64,000 bases of DNA, taken from contig OY755242.1 in assembly GCA_963576725.1 (NCBI GenBank), positions 60,464,324-60,528,323 on the forward strand, written 5' to 3'. The notes beneath the pieces were generated by a model, which saw only the letters and a list, made by a program, of their open reading frames with translations, did not search any database and was not told where the DNA came from. This stretch comes from Azorinus chamasolen. Its lineage: Eukaryota > Mollusca > Bivalvia > Cardiida > Solecurtidae. Shown here piece by piece: positions 44,261-53,249 of the stretch (its first letter is position 1; every line of letters begins with the position of its first letter). Both the position numbers and the translations under genes were made by a program.

Positions 44261-44897
44261 AGTAATTGGGCTCTCCTTTACAGATCTAAGTGACTTATTT
44301 CTCTGTTATATGTAGTAAATGTGTTGACATTAGTATATAATCCCTCCAATTATAGGCATATGTTCCTTCTATTTCTTTGTTTTCAGCGTTTTTCGAAATC
44401 CTTCTATTTCTATCTTCAACGTTTTCTTTCTTTATCTATAAGTTCCGCAAAATCACTTCCGCGTTTTAGGCAGACTCACGCCAATTTGCACGAGGAAATA
44501 ACAACAGTATACACCGGCGGCAAGGTAAACAAAAAACCCACCCGCATATAGGCCTAACTTCCGGTTGTTTCCTAACCAGGACAGGCTTAAGTTGTTCAAT
44601 TGTAAAAGTTTTGTAAAAGGGATTATGCGGTTGCTTTGTATTAAAGAAATTTCTCAAAAGTTTGGTTGACTAAACACTACTCCGGGCGACACGTTAGTTA
44701 AATGATCGTCGAGGCAGATTGAAAACGGTGTCGAGGTAATATTATCATCGGATACTACCAGTAGTCTACATTTTGTCTTCTAGTCGCATTGCAAATCTTA
44801 AAATTGATACGAATCAACGAATAACGAGTAATTCATGAATGCAAAAATTGCATTGAATATATTTAAAATAGACCATTAGCTATACAAAGACAAAAGA
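44261..44897. other. Unique-looking sequence, no gene recognised
   Basis: This stretch is less repetitive and slightly richer in GC near 44440-44530. A 76-residue frame at 44321-44551 has no recognisable domain. It may contain upstream sequence of the truncated LINE's target locus. Confidence 0.4.
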
Positions 44898-46666
44898 TAA
44901 CGGCATAGCTGAAAGTGACTTTGAAAAAGCACAGGCACTAAATGAGCAGTTCACTAGTGTTTTCACTGAAACAGTCTATCAGTCCGTACCTCATGAATTT
45001 CCAAATATCCCGAGAATGGACAAAATATCTGTATCTGTTAACGGTGTTCAGAAATTGCTTGAGGGTTTAAATGCTTCTAAAGCAATGGGACCAGATGAAA
45101 TTCATCCGAAGATACTTAAAGAACTATCATTTGAACTATCGAGTATCTTAGCTCACTTATTCCAACAGTCCTTAGATTCAGGATCTATACCACATGATTG
45201 GAGTCTTGCAAACATATGTCCACTTTTTAAGAAAAATGATAGAACCATTCCAAGTAATTACCGCCCGGTATCACTTACATGTATCTGCTGTAAACTGCTG
45301 GAACACGTAGTATGCTCTAATTGAATGCAACACTTAGATGAATACAATATCATATCTGATAGACAACATGCTTTTCGTAAATATCACAGCTGTGAAACCC
45401 AGTTGATAAATGTTTTAGATGATTGGCAAAAGTCATTAGATAACAGACAACAGGTCGATGTCTTTGTTCTTGATTTCGAAAAAGCGTTCGACACTGTTCC
45501 GCATGAATTACTTAAATCTAAATTGTATAAATATGGAGTTTCCCAACAAGTTTTGAATTGGATTGATGCTTTTCTCAGCAACCGTAGGCAAACAGTAGTG
45601 GTGAACGGTACGAGATCGGATGATGCACAAGTCAAGTCAGGTGTCCCTCAAGGAACAGTTTTGGGACCCATATTATTTCTCATACATATATAAATGATAT
45701 AGCTGAATGTGTAAAATCTGAGATCAGACTGTTTGCTGATGACTGTGTATGTTATAGAGAAATTCAAACCAGTAATGATTGTGTTCTCTTGCAAAATGAT
45801 ATTAATAACCTGGGACAATGGCTAAGAACTGGGGAATGAGATTTCAACCAGTAAAATGTAATATGATGAGATTAAGTAGGAAGCAGAACATAATTTTGTC
45901 AGACTATACTCTAGACGGAATAACACTTGAATTCCTAGAATCTATAAAGTATTTAGGGGTTAATATAACAAACACACTGGATTGGAATAAGCAAATCCAG
46001 GAAGTCTGTAACAAAGCATACAGAACTTTAGGTCTTCTTAGAAGAAATTTGTCTTTTTGTCCACAAAATGTTAAACTGGCAGCATATAAATCACTTATCA
46101 GGCCGGTAGTAGAATATGCCTGTACGGCTTGGGATCCACATCAATCAGGTTTACAGGAAAAATTAGAACAGGTACAGAAGAAGTCAGTAAGATTTATCAC
46201 TTCAAATTATGTGTATGAACCAGGAATTATGACTGGTCTCCTAAATGAACTTGGATTAGAACCGCTAATGGTCAGGAGAAAGAGAAGTAGAATAATCTTG
46301 TTTTTCAAAGGCTTGAATGGACAGGCAGAAATTCCGACAGAAAATCTATCATCCCCAAAACGTGTAACTAAAAACATGCATAAATATCATTACAATCATA
46401 TTTACGCTCGAACAAACAGTTATAAATTTAGTTTTTTTCCTAGAACTGTGAGAGATTGGGATAGCTTAGACAAAGGTCTCATGGAAAGCATTTCCATTGA
46501 CTTCAAAAAAGATTCCACAGTATCTTTTATTAACGGAATAAAAAAAACATATGTAAAATCTTACGACGCATGCGCAGTGTACAAGTGTCGAAAGACGTGT
46601 CACTGTAAAATATCAAGATCAAGATCAAGAGCTACAAATAAGGGTGCGTACCCAAATATGCTGTGA
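44898..46666 (+). pseudogene. LINE reverse transcriptase, broken
   Basis: Seen in order: the finger region (MGPDEIHPKIL, NYRPVSLTC), the palm (VLDFEKAFDTVPHELL), the thumb entry (SGVPQGTVLGPILFL), the catalytic LFADDC box at 45729-45746, and the C-terminal connector (VRDWDSLDKGL). Three lesions: an in-frame TGA at 45322-45324, a two-base gain near 45686, and a one-base loss near 45820. It therefore cannot encode an active enzyme. The reverse transcriptase assignment is secure; the exact clade is not. Confidence 0.9.
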
Positions 46667-46745
46667 CGCGCATCAGTCTATGTCCCCGTAGAGAATGGGT
46701 TTGACTTTATGGAAGAGAGATAGATAGATAGTCTAGATAGATACT
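44898..46745 (+). mobile_element. 5'-truncated LINE (CR1/Jockey/L2-type) with degenerate reverse transcriptase
   Basis: Only the reverse-transcriptase part and 3' region remain; the endonuclease and first ORF are absent. The 3' untranslated part is short and ends in GATA repeats at about 46718-46742, as in CR1/L2-like elements. The coding remnant is described in the next entry. The left junction was set where the reading frame first becomes coherent (KDNGIAESDFEKAQ); no target duplication was found. Confidence 0.85.
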
Positions 46746-46786
46746 AAAATACCAACCCTATACTGAGATAGATACTAAAATACCAA

Positions 46787-46912
46787 CCCTAAACTGTGAC
46801 CACTCTCGAGACGATTCTAAAGAATGGTCACAATATAGGGTTTGATGGAGAAATAAAGGAGTTATTCTTGAAAATGTTTTAATTTACGCGTCTTATCTGG
46901 AGCTCAGGCTAT
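46787..46912. mobile_element. GacM MITE, left part reduced
   Basis: AAACTGTGACCACTCTCGAG and ACGATTCTAAAGAATGGTCA form a shortened palindrome. The right flank GGGTTTGATGGAGAAAT and terminus ACGCGTCTTATCTGGAG follow. A ~36-bp direct repeat (GATAGATACTAAAATACCAA and onward, at about 46737 and 46773) joins it to the LINE tail. Confidence 0.65.
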
Positions 46913-47325
46913 GCACTGACACATTTTCGATGTACACGTTTTACCCTGTCTATATTTTGACACTGTGACAGTAGGCATAGATAGATCTGTCAGTATCTAT
47001 AGTAGAGAGTAATTTTGCACTAAAACCATTTCGTACCAAGCTATGAATTATTATGCTCAACACAATGGGATGTTTTGTCAGTAAATTTAACTTTGAAAAG
47101 TTTAAGCCAGCTCCACACACTAGTCCACTAGTATGATGTACACTATCAATAGCTATCACACATATTGGCAGATATTTGGTCATGCATCACTTTATAGTCG
47201 GGTAGGACTACTTCAAGAACTTGCCATCAAGAAAGAAGATTTATGTCCCTTTGATTCAGAGGATATAGAAATGATAGCATCAAGAGCAAGAGCATCTGGG
47301 TTTATTTATTTTTTATTTTTTTCAG
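46913..47325. other. Upstream region of the GT32 gene
   Basis: No TATA box or 5' exon could be assigned. A 5' non-coding exon is expected because the first coding exon begins at a splice acceptor. A coding-like stretch at 47187-47299 is discussed among the findings. Confidence 0.4.
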
Positions 47326-47452
47326 AATTTTAGCAATGGCTATGATGAGACGGAGAGTATCGTCGGGTCAATATAAATGCCAGGTTGTGACAGGGACAAT
47401 CATCATACTGCTCATTATCTACTCTAGGCACCGTAACTGGTTTGTTAACGAG
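47326..47452 (+). CDS. GT32 gene, first coding exon (signal anchor)
   Basis: The T-rich acceptor TTTTTTCAG ends at 47325 and the donor GTAACA starts at 47453. Ten bases of 5' UTR precede ATG 47336. It encodes 39 residues and ends in phase 0 after VNE. Confidence 0.82.
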
Positions 47453-50068
47453 GTAACACAGTCTTACCTGATACTCATGTAGACTTCAGACCAACTATCA
47501 GAGTGTTTGGATAGAGTCTCCTCTGTTTGACTCTTTTCCCACATTTTCACACTTTGCAAACAGAGTAAACCCAGATCAGATGGCTCCTATTGGAGCCGTC
47601 TGCTAAGGGTCTGCTCTGTTGGCTTATGAAAGTATACTAGATCTGACTTTGCAGTTTCTGCCACTACAAAATACTCCAGTGCACATATACCATTGAAAAA
47701 ATTAAGTCAATAAATATTAATGGTGTCATTATTTCTAACATGAATATCATGCAGGTAATGGGTCAATAGTCATCAGTATCTGAAGTTTCTGTATTTGTTT
47801 AATTTTACCAACACTGTAGACCTCGATCAGATGTCACATTCGAAAGTAAATACTGGTCAGGTCTGAGTTTAAACTTTTACAAAGAGCTTGTAGCTTGACA
47901 CATCCTTGACATTAACACTTTGCTTGCTAGCGACATACATGCATTTATGATTAGTTGTGCAAACAGTTTGAATCACTTAAAAATCACTTAGCCCCTCACA
48001 GCTGTGCTTTGAACCCCAGTCTGGACCACAGGGGCAAGACACGTTTGAGTTTCTATACATTTATATAGAATATACATATACTGACTCAAACGTGTCTTAC
48101 CCCTGTGGTCTGTACATGTGGATTTTTCATGTGAGAAAGCCGTTCAGGTGGCTTGTAATAGGTTGGTAGTTCTACCAGGATGCTTTTCCTTGCACAAAAC
48201 AATGCAATTTGTTCAGTGTTAACTGGATGTGTCAATGTGACTGAAATACTGTTTACCCTTTCCATTATACCAACACTTTTTCATGCCTTTGTAAACAGAG
48301 TAGACCCAGATCAGACAGCTCCTGCAGGAACCATCTGATCAGGTCAGTCTGCTGTTTTTACTTATGAAATTATAATTGATCTGACACTAAATATTCTACC
48401 AATTCTAAAGCATCCTATTTACATATGCCGTTATAAAATTTCAGGTAATAGATATTAATGATGCCATGATTTTTACATGAATATCCAACAGGAGAAGGGT
48501 TAAAGCAATGTTAATTCCAATTTACAAACGAGCAAATATGCATATTAAAGTTGGATAGATCTGGTTGAATCAATTATTTTGTACAAGTATTTCCATCAAG
48601 CAATGGAGTAAGATCTTTTATCCCTTTACTCCCATAGATATGCTTTTCTACACCTTTGCAAACAGAGTAGACTGTAAGAGTCGTCTGATCAGACTCTGCT
48701 CTGTTTGCTTATGTTATGATATAGATATGATTCTACAGATTCTGCCATGGCCAAGTATTCCTTTCTATTATAATAATAAATCTAATTAATATTTATGATG
48801 TCATTATTTCTTACATGAATTCTCATGGAGTAAAGTGTTAAATTAGAGAATATTATTATGGTTTATCCTTTGTGTTTTTATACAGATTTTAATTCCCCAG
48901 TACCATCTGTTGGACTTATATCCAGACAATAGCAGAGGTCCAGATAATTAAGATGTGTACATTTAAACGTTTTAAAGAATAGCTCTTATTTCTCTACCAG
49001 TCCCCGTTCTGTGACCACTCTTTAGAATCGTCTCTTTGAGACGATTCTAAAGAGTGGTCACAGTATAGGGTTTTGTAGAGAAATGACAATTTTAGTATTT
49101 GGGTATGCACCTTTATCTGTAGCTCTGTATAGCTTATCTTTTGTATTTTCATACAGATCTTAATTCCTCAGTACCAACTGTTGGACTTACGGAAATATCC
49201 AAACATTGGTATTACCGCAGCTGAAGCATTTCCAGTAAGTGGAGATCATCGTATTCCAAAGATTATTCATCAGACATGGAAAGATGAGAATATTCCAACT
49301 GAATATGTCAACTGGGTAAATACCTGGATAAGGAATCATCCAGACTGGACGTACATGTTCTGGACAGATAACTCTGCACGGCAATTTATACGGGATAGAT
49401 ATCCACATTTACTTTCAACCTTTGACACTTATTCGGAAAATATACGCAGAGCAGATGCACTGAGGTACATTATATTGTATGAATATGGTGGTGTGTATGC
49501 AGATTTGGATATGGAAAGTCTACGACCGATGGATGAAATATGTCGAAAATATTCTTGTTTTCTGGCACAAGAGCCTTATGAACACCCAATTTTGGATAAA
49601 AACTCAGAAAATCTCACAATCAATGCATTGATGGCATGTAGAGCGAAGCATCCTTTCATGAAGCGGCTAGTGGACAACTTATCAAAGTTTTCACATATGT
49701 GGAGTGTTATGGATAGTACTGGACCACACTATATGACATTACACTACAGAAACTATATTCAGGAAATGAAGCTGGACCCTTCTCACAATAATAGTGTGTA
49801 CCTTGCCCCGGCCGAATATTTTATTCCGTCCTTAGACCCAGTAAAATTTAGATTCATGAAAAAATGGTGTTATGACTTCTCTGAAAAATCTTATATTCAG
49901 AAGAGGGCTTGCTTGACTTTGAAACACAAGGGTCTTGAAAGAAAGCCACATTCATTTTCCTTCACAAATCATCACTGGTCACATACATACTTCACAGATC
50001 ACTTTTCATTACAGAAGCCTGTGAGTGTTTTTGAAATTTTTCCCAGGACAAAGATTTACCAATCTTAA
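47326..50068 (+). CDS. GT32-type (OCH1/SUR1-like) glycosyltransferase, type II membrane protein
   Basis: Exons 47326-47452 (ATG at 47336) and 49157-50068 give 342 residues in one frame. Residues 1-14 are basic (MAMMRRRVSSGQYK), followed by one hydrophobic span (VVTGTIIILLIIY, about 17-29): a Golgi/ER signal anchor. The catalytic domain begins IPKIIHQTWKDENIP (residues about 72-86), then WTDNSARQFI and ADALRYIILYEYGGVYADLD. The DXD metal/nucleotide-sugar site is at 155-157. Family members transfer sugars (mannose or galactose in known cases) from nucleotide donors in the secretory pathway; the substrate cannot be inferred here. An upstream 5'UTR exon is implied by the acceptor before 47326. 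No clear AATAAA was seen soon after the stop. Confidence 0.88.
47531..47762. mobile_element. TPal1 MITE, ends diverged
   Basis: CTCTTTTCCCACATTTTCAC, the core GATGGCTCCTATTGGAGCC with GTCTGCTAAG, and a right end CAGGTAATGGG. The flanking TTAA sites are mutated (TTGA, TCAA). Confidence 0.7.
48024..48110. mobile_element. Foldback insertion in SINE B
   Basis: 27-bp arms (GACCACAGGGGCAAGACACG and onward, 48024-48050) are inverted at 48084-48110 with one mismatch. Copies A and C have no such insert after GGTCTG. TCTG flanks both sides but partly belongs to the arm, so the duplication length is unclear. Confidence 0.75.
48256..48499. mobile_element. TPal1 MITE nested in SINE B
   Basis: Left TTTA 48252-48255 and right TTAA 48500-48503. 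Core GACAGCTCCTGCAGGAACC. Removing it leaves CTGTTTAAAGCAATG, matching CTGTTAAAGTGATG of SINE A. Confidence 0.85.
48621..48837. mobile_element. TPal1 MITE
   Basis: Left TTTA 48617-48620, right TTAA 48838-48841. Ends CCCTTTACTCCCATAG and TCATGGAGTAAAGTG. The core is shortened to AGACTGTAAGAGTCGTCTGA. Confidence 0.75.
48860..48951 (+). pseudogene. Decoy acceptor and exon start, partial duplicate of the GT32 exon 2 start
   Basis: GTTTATCCTTTGTGTTTTTA then TACAG, followed by ATTTTAATTCCCCAGTACCA and CTGTTGGACTTA, duplicates 49131-49189. In the correct phase it reads ILIPQYHLLDLYPDNSRGPD then N and TAA at 48949-48951. If spliced to the first exon it would give a short protein of 39 + 21 residues without catalytic domain. 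Confidence 0.75.
48952..49115. mobile_element. GacM MITE between decoy and real exon
   Basis: GTGACCACTCTTTAGAATCG and its exact inverse around TCTCTTTGAGA are at 49010-49063. Flanks TTTCTCTACCAGTCCCC and AGGGTTTTGTAGAGAAATG. The left terminus (CCAGATAATTAAGATGTG) overlaps the end of the decoy frame, so the MITE supplies its stop. Confidence 0.75.
49157..50068 (+). CDS. GT32 gene, catalytic exon
   Basis: The acceptor TTTTCATACAG ends at 49156. The exon enters in phase 0 with ILIPQYQLLDLRKYP and runs to TAA at 50066-50068. It holds the whole catalytic domain, including IIHQTWKDE, YGGVYADLDME and HHWSHTY near the C terminus. Confidence 0.92.
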   Translation: MLIPQYQLLDLRKYPNIGITAAEAFPVSGDHRIPKIIHQTWKDENIPTEYVNWVNTWIRNHPDWTYMFWTDNSARQFIRDRYPHLLSTFDTYSENIRRADALRYIILYEYGGVYADLDMESLRPMDEICRKYSCFLAQEPYEHPILDKNSENLTINALMACRAKHPFMKRLVDNLSKFSHMWSVMDSTGPHYMTLHYRNYIQEMKLDPSHNNSVYLAPAEYFIPSLDPVKFRFMKKWCYDFSEKSYIQKRACLTLKHKGLERKPHSFSFTNHHWSHTYFTDHFSLQKPVSVFEIFPRTKIYQS

Positions 50069-50119
50069 AAACGTAACTATTAGTTCTCATTAGTCATTGT
50101 CAACAGAGCTACAGTTAAA

Positions 50120-50300
50120 GGTGCGTACCAGAGTTCTAAAATCGTCATTTCTCCACCAAACCCTATACTGTGACCACTCTTTAGAATTGTCTCGAAGAGA
50201 CAATTCTAAATAGTGGTCATTGTATAGGGTTAGGTGGAGAGAATAGTGAAATAGCTATTCTTAAAATTGATTAAATTTAAGCATCTTATCTGGGCCTCAG
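50120..50300. mobile_element. GacM MITE downstream of GT32 stop
   Basis: GTGACCACTCTTTAGAATTG with inverse CAATTCTAAATAGTGGTCA, inside TTTCTCCACCAAACCC and GGGTTAGGTGGAGA. The right terminus is AAGCATCTTATCTGGGC. It probably lies in the 3' UTR or just beyond. Confidence 0.78.
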
Positions 50301-50390
50301 TGTTAATTTAAATTTATAACACAGATGCCCAGATAAGATGCTTAAATTCAATCGATTTCAAGAATAGCTATTTGACTATTCTCTCCACAT
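50250..50390. repeat. Inverted duplicate of the GacM right end
   Basis: GATTAAATTTAAGCATCTTA then TCTGGGC at about 50268 is mirrored at 50327-50385 (GCCCAGATAAGATGCTTAAA and onward to AAGAATAGCTATTTGACT). The outer flank ATTCTCTCCAC is also shared, giving a ~55-bp-arm hairpin. Confidence 0.75.
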
Positions 50391-50664
50391 TCATTGCCAG
50401 CCTATTTATCTTATTTAAACTCTTATTTATTTGATTTTTTGTCAAATGCATTGTATACACGTATTTCATTCAGTTCTCTCAAAAAGTACAGATTATCTCT
50501 GACATCAATGGTATGTATTAGATAGTATCAAACATGAAGCTGAAGCAGGATTGGTTTCTTTGCTGTTCCCACACTGATAACAATCAGGATTTTTTAGGCT
50601 AACTGATTTTTAGTAGTACATTGTAGATGGTTCAAAAGTGTTGAGGACAACGGTTATATATTAA

Positions 50665-51289
50665 TCATTTCCCTAATGAATATTTGTACATGATTTGGGC
50701 ACTTTTTATGCCCCCCCCCCCCCATCAGATCGGGGGGGGGGGGGGGCATATTGTTTTTATGCTGTCTGTCTGTTTGTTTGTCACCAACTTTAACAATGGG
50801 CATAACATTGGAGCCAGTACAGATAGAGACTTGATATTTGGCATGCATATGCGTCTCATAAAGCCGCATAATTTGAGGGGTGACATGTCAAGGTCACCCT
50901 TCAAGGTCAGAGGTCAAATATTTAGGTCAAATCACTGATTTTAACATTGGCCATTACTTTTGAATCAGTAGAGATAGAAACTTGATTTTTGGCATGCATG
51001 TGTATCTCATGAAGCTGCACATTTTGAGGGGCGACATGTCAAGGTCACCCCTCAGGGTCAAAGGTCAAATTGGGTGAGGGGGCATAGCATTTCACAAACA
51101 CATCTTGTTGAATATTCATCAACTTAATATTTATAATGTAAAATCTTTAGAGGGATATTTTGGCTTGGCCAAATTCTGTAGAATCAGATCTATATAATTC
51201 AGTTAGCAATCAGAGTAGACCCTGATCTTACTTGAACCGTCAAATCTGGGTCTTCTCTGTTTGCATTAAGGCATTTATGGGGGAAAGGG
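50665..51289. mobile_element. TPal1 MITE split by HEL module 11
   Basis: TTAA 50661-50664 and 51290-51293. The left piece (TCATTTCCCTAATGAATA) runs to about 50706. The right piece resumes at 51108 (TGAATATTCATCAACTTAA) and holds a diverged core and GGGGGAAAGGG. Confidence 0.72.
50707..51107. mobile_element. HEL module 11, compact, nested in TPal1
   Basis: Head TATGCCCCCCC and an inverted G-run, GCTGTCTGTCTGTTTG, then two ~150-bp core units (GACATGTCAAGGTCACCC). The inverted head GGGGGCATAG is followed by the 3' end CACATCTTG before TT. Confidence 0.75.
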
Positions 51290-51351
51290 TTAATTTACTC
51301 CAATGTTCTGATACCAGATACTGGTACACAGCTAGGATAAAATCTTTATAA

Positions 51352-51518
51352 ACCCTTACCTTCATGTAAACACTTTTTCATGCATTTGCAAACAGAGTAG
51401 ACCCAGATCGGACTTATGTAGGACCCATCTGATCAGGATCTTATCTGTTTGCTTAGGAAATTATATAGATCTGATTCTATACTTTTTTTCAAAGCAAAAA
51501 CTGCCCTTGAAAAATTGT
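51352..51518. mobile_element. TPal1 left part joined to PogoM
   Basis: CCCTTACCTTCATGTAAACA, the core AAACAGAGTAGACCCAGATC, and onward to TGCCCTTGAAAAATTG. At 51519 it switches abruptly to PogoM sequence. Confidence 0.62.
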
Positions 51519-51608
51519 TTTACTTTCACCTTGCTTTAAACAGCCACCTTCCCTAAATATCAACTAAATGACACAATTTTGTGGTCGTTATAGAGAGGTT
51601 TTAATGTA
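51519..51608. mobile_element. PogoM right half
   Basis: TTTTACTTTCACCTTGCTTT, CAGCCACCTTCCC, and the terminus GAGAGGTTTTAATGTA. The left half is absent and a TPal1 fragment abuts. Confidence 0.62.
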
Positions 51609-51818
51609 GAATACAATCAAAATAATATATACTATTTCTGTGATTTGTTACTTGTTTTGTTCTGGATGTCATTTATGTTACTGTCTATAAGTTTAATTTA
51701 TTGGTATTAATCATTTATGTGCTGATAAGAAACTAGGAATCTAATTTATATTTTGTACATGATTGTTCTCCTATTTGATTGTTGTCTTTTATTTATTATC
51801 TGATACAAATAGTCTTAA

Positions 51819-52062
51819 CCCTTCACTCCATGAATATTTATGTAAATTACAGACATGAATATTAATTAGATTAACTATTTTGATAGTACATGAACACAGG
51901 AAGTTTTGGCTATGGCAGAAAGTGCAGAATGCTTGAATCCTATCTATATTATATCATAAGCAAACAGAGCAGACCCTGATCAGACGACTCCTCTAGGTGT
52001 CATCTGATCTGGGTCTTCTCTGTTTGCAAAGGCATAGAAAGGCGTACTAATGGAGTAAAGGG
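51819..52062. mobile_element. TPal1 MITE
   Basis: TTAA 51815-51818 and 52063-52066. Core GACGACTCCTCTAGGTGTC. Ends CCCTTCACTCCATGAATA and TAATGGAGTAAAGGG. Confidence 0.85.
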
Positions 52063-52151
52063 TTAATATCATGCAATTTTCATATGTGCTGTTACTTTTA
52101 TATATAATGTTTCAATTTTTGAATGCTTGCCATTGTGTTACATGTTAATAG

Positions 52152-52353
52152 TACAGTATAACCTCTCTATAACAGCCACTAAATTACATCAAGTATTTGG
52201 TGTTAAAGGCAGGGGGCTGCTTTAAAGCAAGGTGGAAGTAAAACAGAACGCTCCTATAGGAGTGTTCTGTTTTACTTTCACCTTGCAGCCACCTGCCCAG
52301 AATACCAACTAATTAACACAATTTAGTGGCTGTTATAGAGAGGTTTTACTGTA
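52152..52353. mobile_element. PogoM MITE, intact
   Basis: TACAGTATAACCTCTCTATA and TATAGAGAGGTTTTACTGTA are inverted ends including TA. The central palindrome ACAGAACGCTCCTATAGGAG and TGTTCTGT is centred near 52258. It is a good reference copy (about 200 bp). Confidence 0.88.
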
Positions 52354-52664
52354 TAAAAATATTCATATGTATCGTTAAATACACAATTTGATTTTACACA
52401 AATGAATGCAGGAAATGAGTACAATAGTAGTTGCAAACAGTGTAGACACAGATCAAAGGGCTTCTAAAGGAGCCATCTGGTCAGAGTCTTCACTGAATGT
52501 CATTCAAAATCCACTAGCAAATGTAGGCCATTCACAGTTGTGAATGTCATCATAGTCAAGTCATGATCAAACTTAATTGAGAAAATGTACCTGACAGACT
52601 TCATCAGCCTTAAAATTGTTGCTGTTTGTGTTTCTGTGTAGGGTTTCTTTGAAACTTGATTTAA

Positions 52665-53116
52665 CCATTTCCTCCATAATACGCCTTTCTATGCCTCTGT
52701 AAAAATCACCTGTTGATACCATTGTGATAAATAGAGCATTTGCTCCTATAGGAGCAAATGCTCTATTTATCACAATGGTTTCAAACTACAAAATTCTAGA
52801 ATTTTCCTTTAATGCTCCTTTTCAATAGATTTATTCAAAGTGGGTCTTAACCCTTTCCCTGTTCTATATTTATTCAAAATTTCAATACCTCCTGTATATT
52901 CATTAACAAAATAGTTATAAAGAAATATGGAAGGTGCAGCATTGTAGACATTTTATAGGGCAAAGAAACTGATCTATCAAATTCTATTAGCAAACAGAGC
53001 AGACCCTGATTAGACGGCTCCTCTAGGAGCCGTCTGATCTGGGTCTACTCTGTTTGCAAATGCGTGAAAACACGTTTATATGAGGGAAAGGGTTAAATAG
53101 CCTATGAGGGAATGGA
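52665..53116. mobile_element. TPal2 MITE split by TPal1
   Basis: TTAA 52661-52664 and 53117-53120. The left part holds the perfect palindrome GAGCATTTGCTCCTATAGGA and GCAAATGCTC. It continues to GTGGGTC, is interrupted at TTAA, and resumes ATAGCCTATGAGGGAATGG. Intact copies read GGGTCTAAAAATAGCC here. Confidence 0.87.
52851..53092. mobile_element. TPal1 MITE nested in TPal2
   Basis: 242 bp, flanked by TTAA at 52847-52850 and 53093-53096. Core GACGGCTCCTCTAGGAGCC with GTCTGAT. Ends CCCTTTCCCTGTTC and GAGGGAAAGGG. Confidence 0.9.
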
Positions 53117-53249
53117 TTAAGTCATTTGATTTGAGACAATGGGTTCAGAAAATTAAACATATACAGCTAGAGCTGTAACGATACGATAAAATATACAATA
53201 CCTGTATACTGCAATATACAGAATAATCTTAATAACTCAATCTCTAAAA

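Larger units (their letters stand above)
47980..48530 (+). mobile_element. tRNA-derived SINE copy B, interrupted twice
   Basis: SINE body words (TTTGAACCCCAGTCTG, CATGTGAGAAAGCC, GCACAAAACAATGCAATTTG, TGTGACTGAAATACTGTT) are present. They are split by a palindrome at 48024-48110 and a TPal1 at 48256-48499. The tail after the TPal1 (AAGCAATGTTAATTCC, AATTTACAAACGAGCAAA) continues the SINE exactly. Confidence 0.75.
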
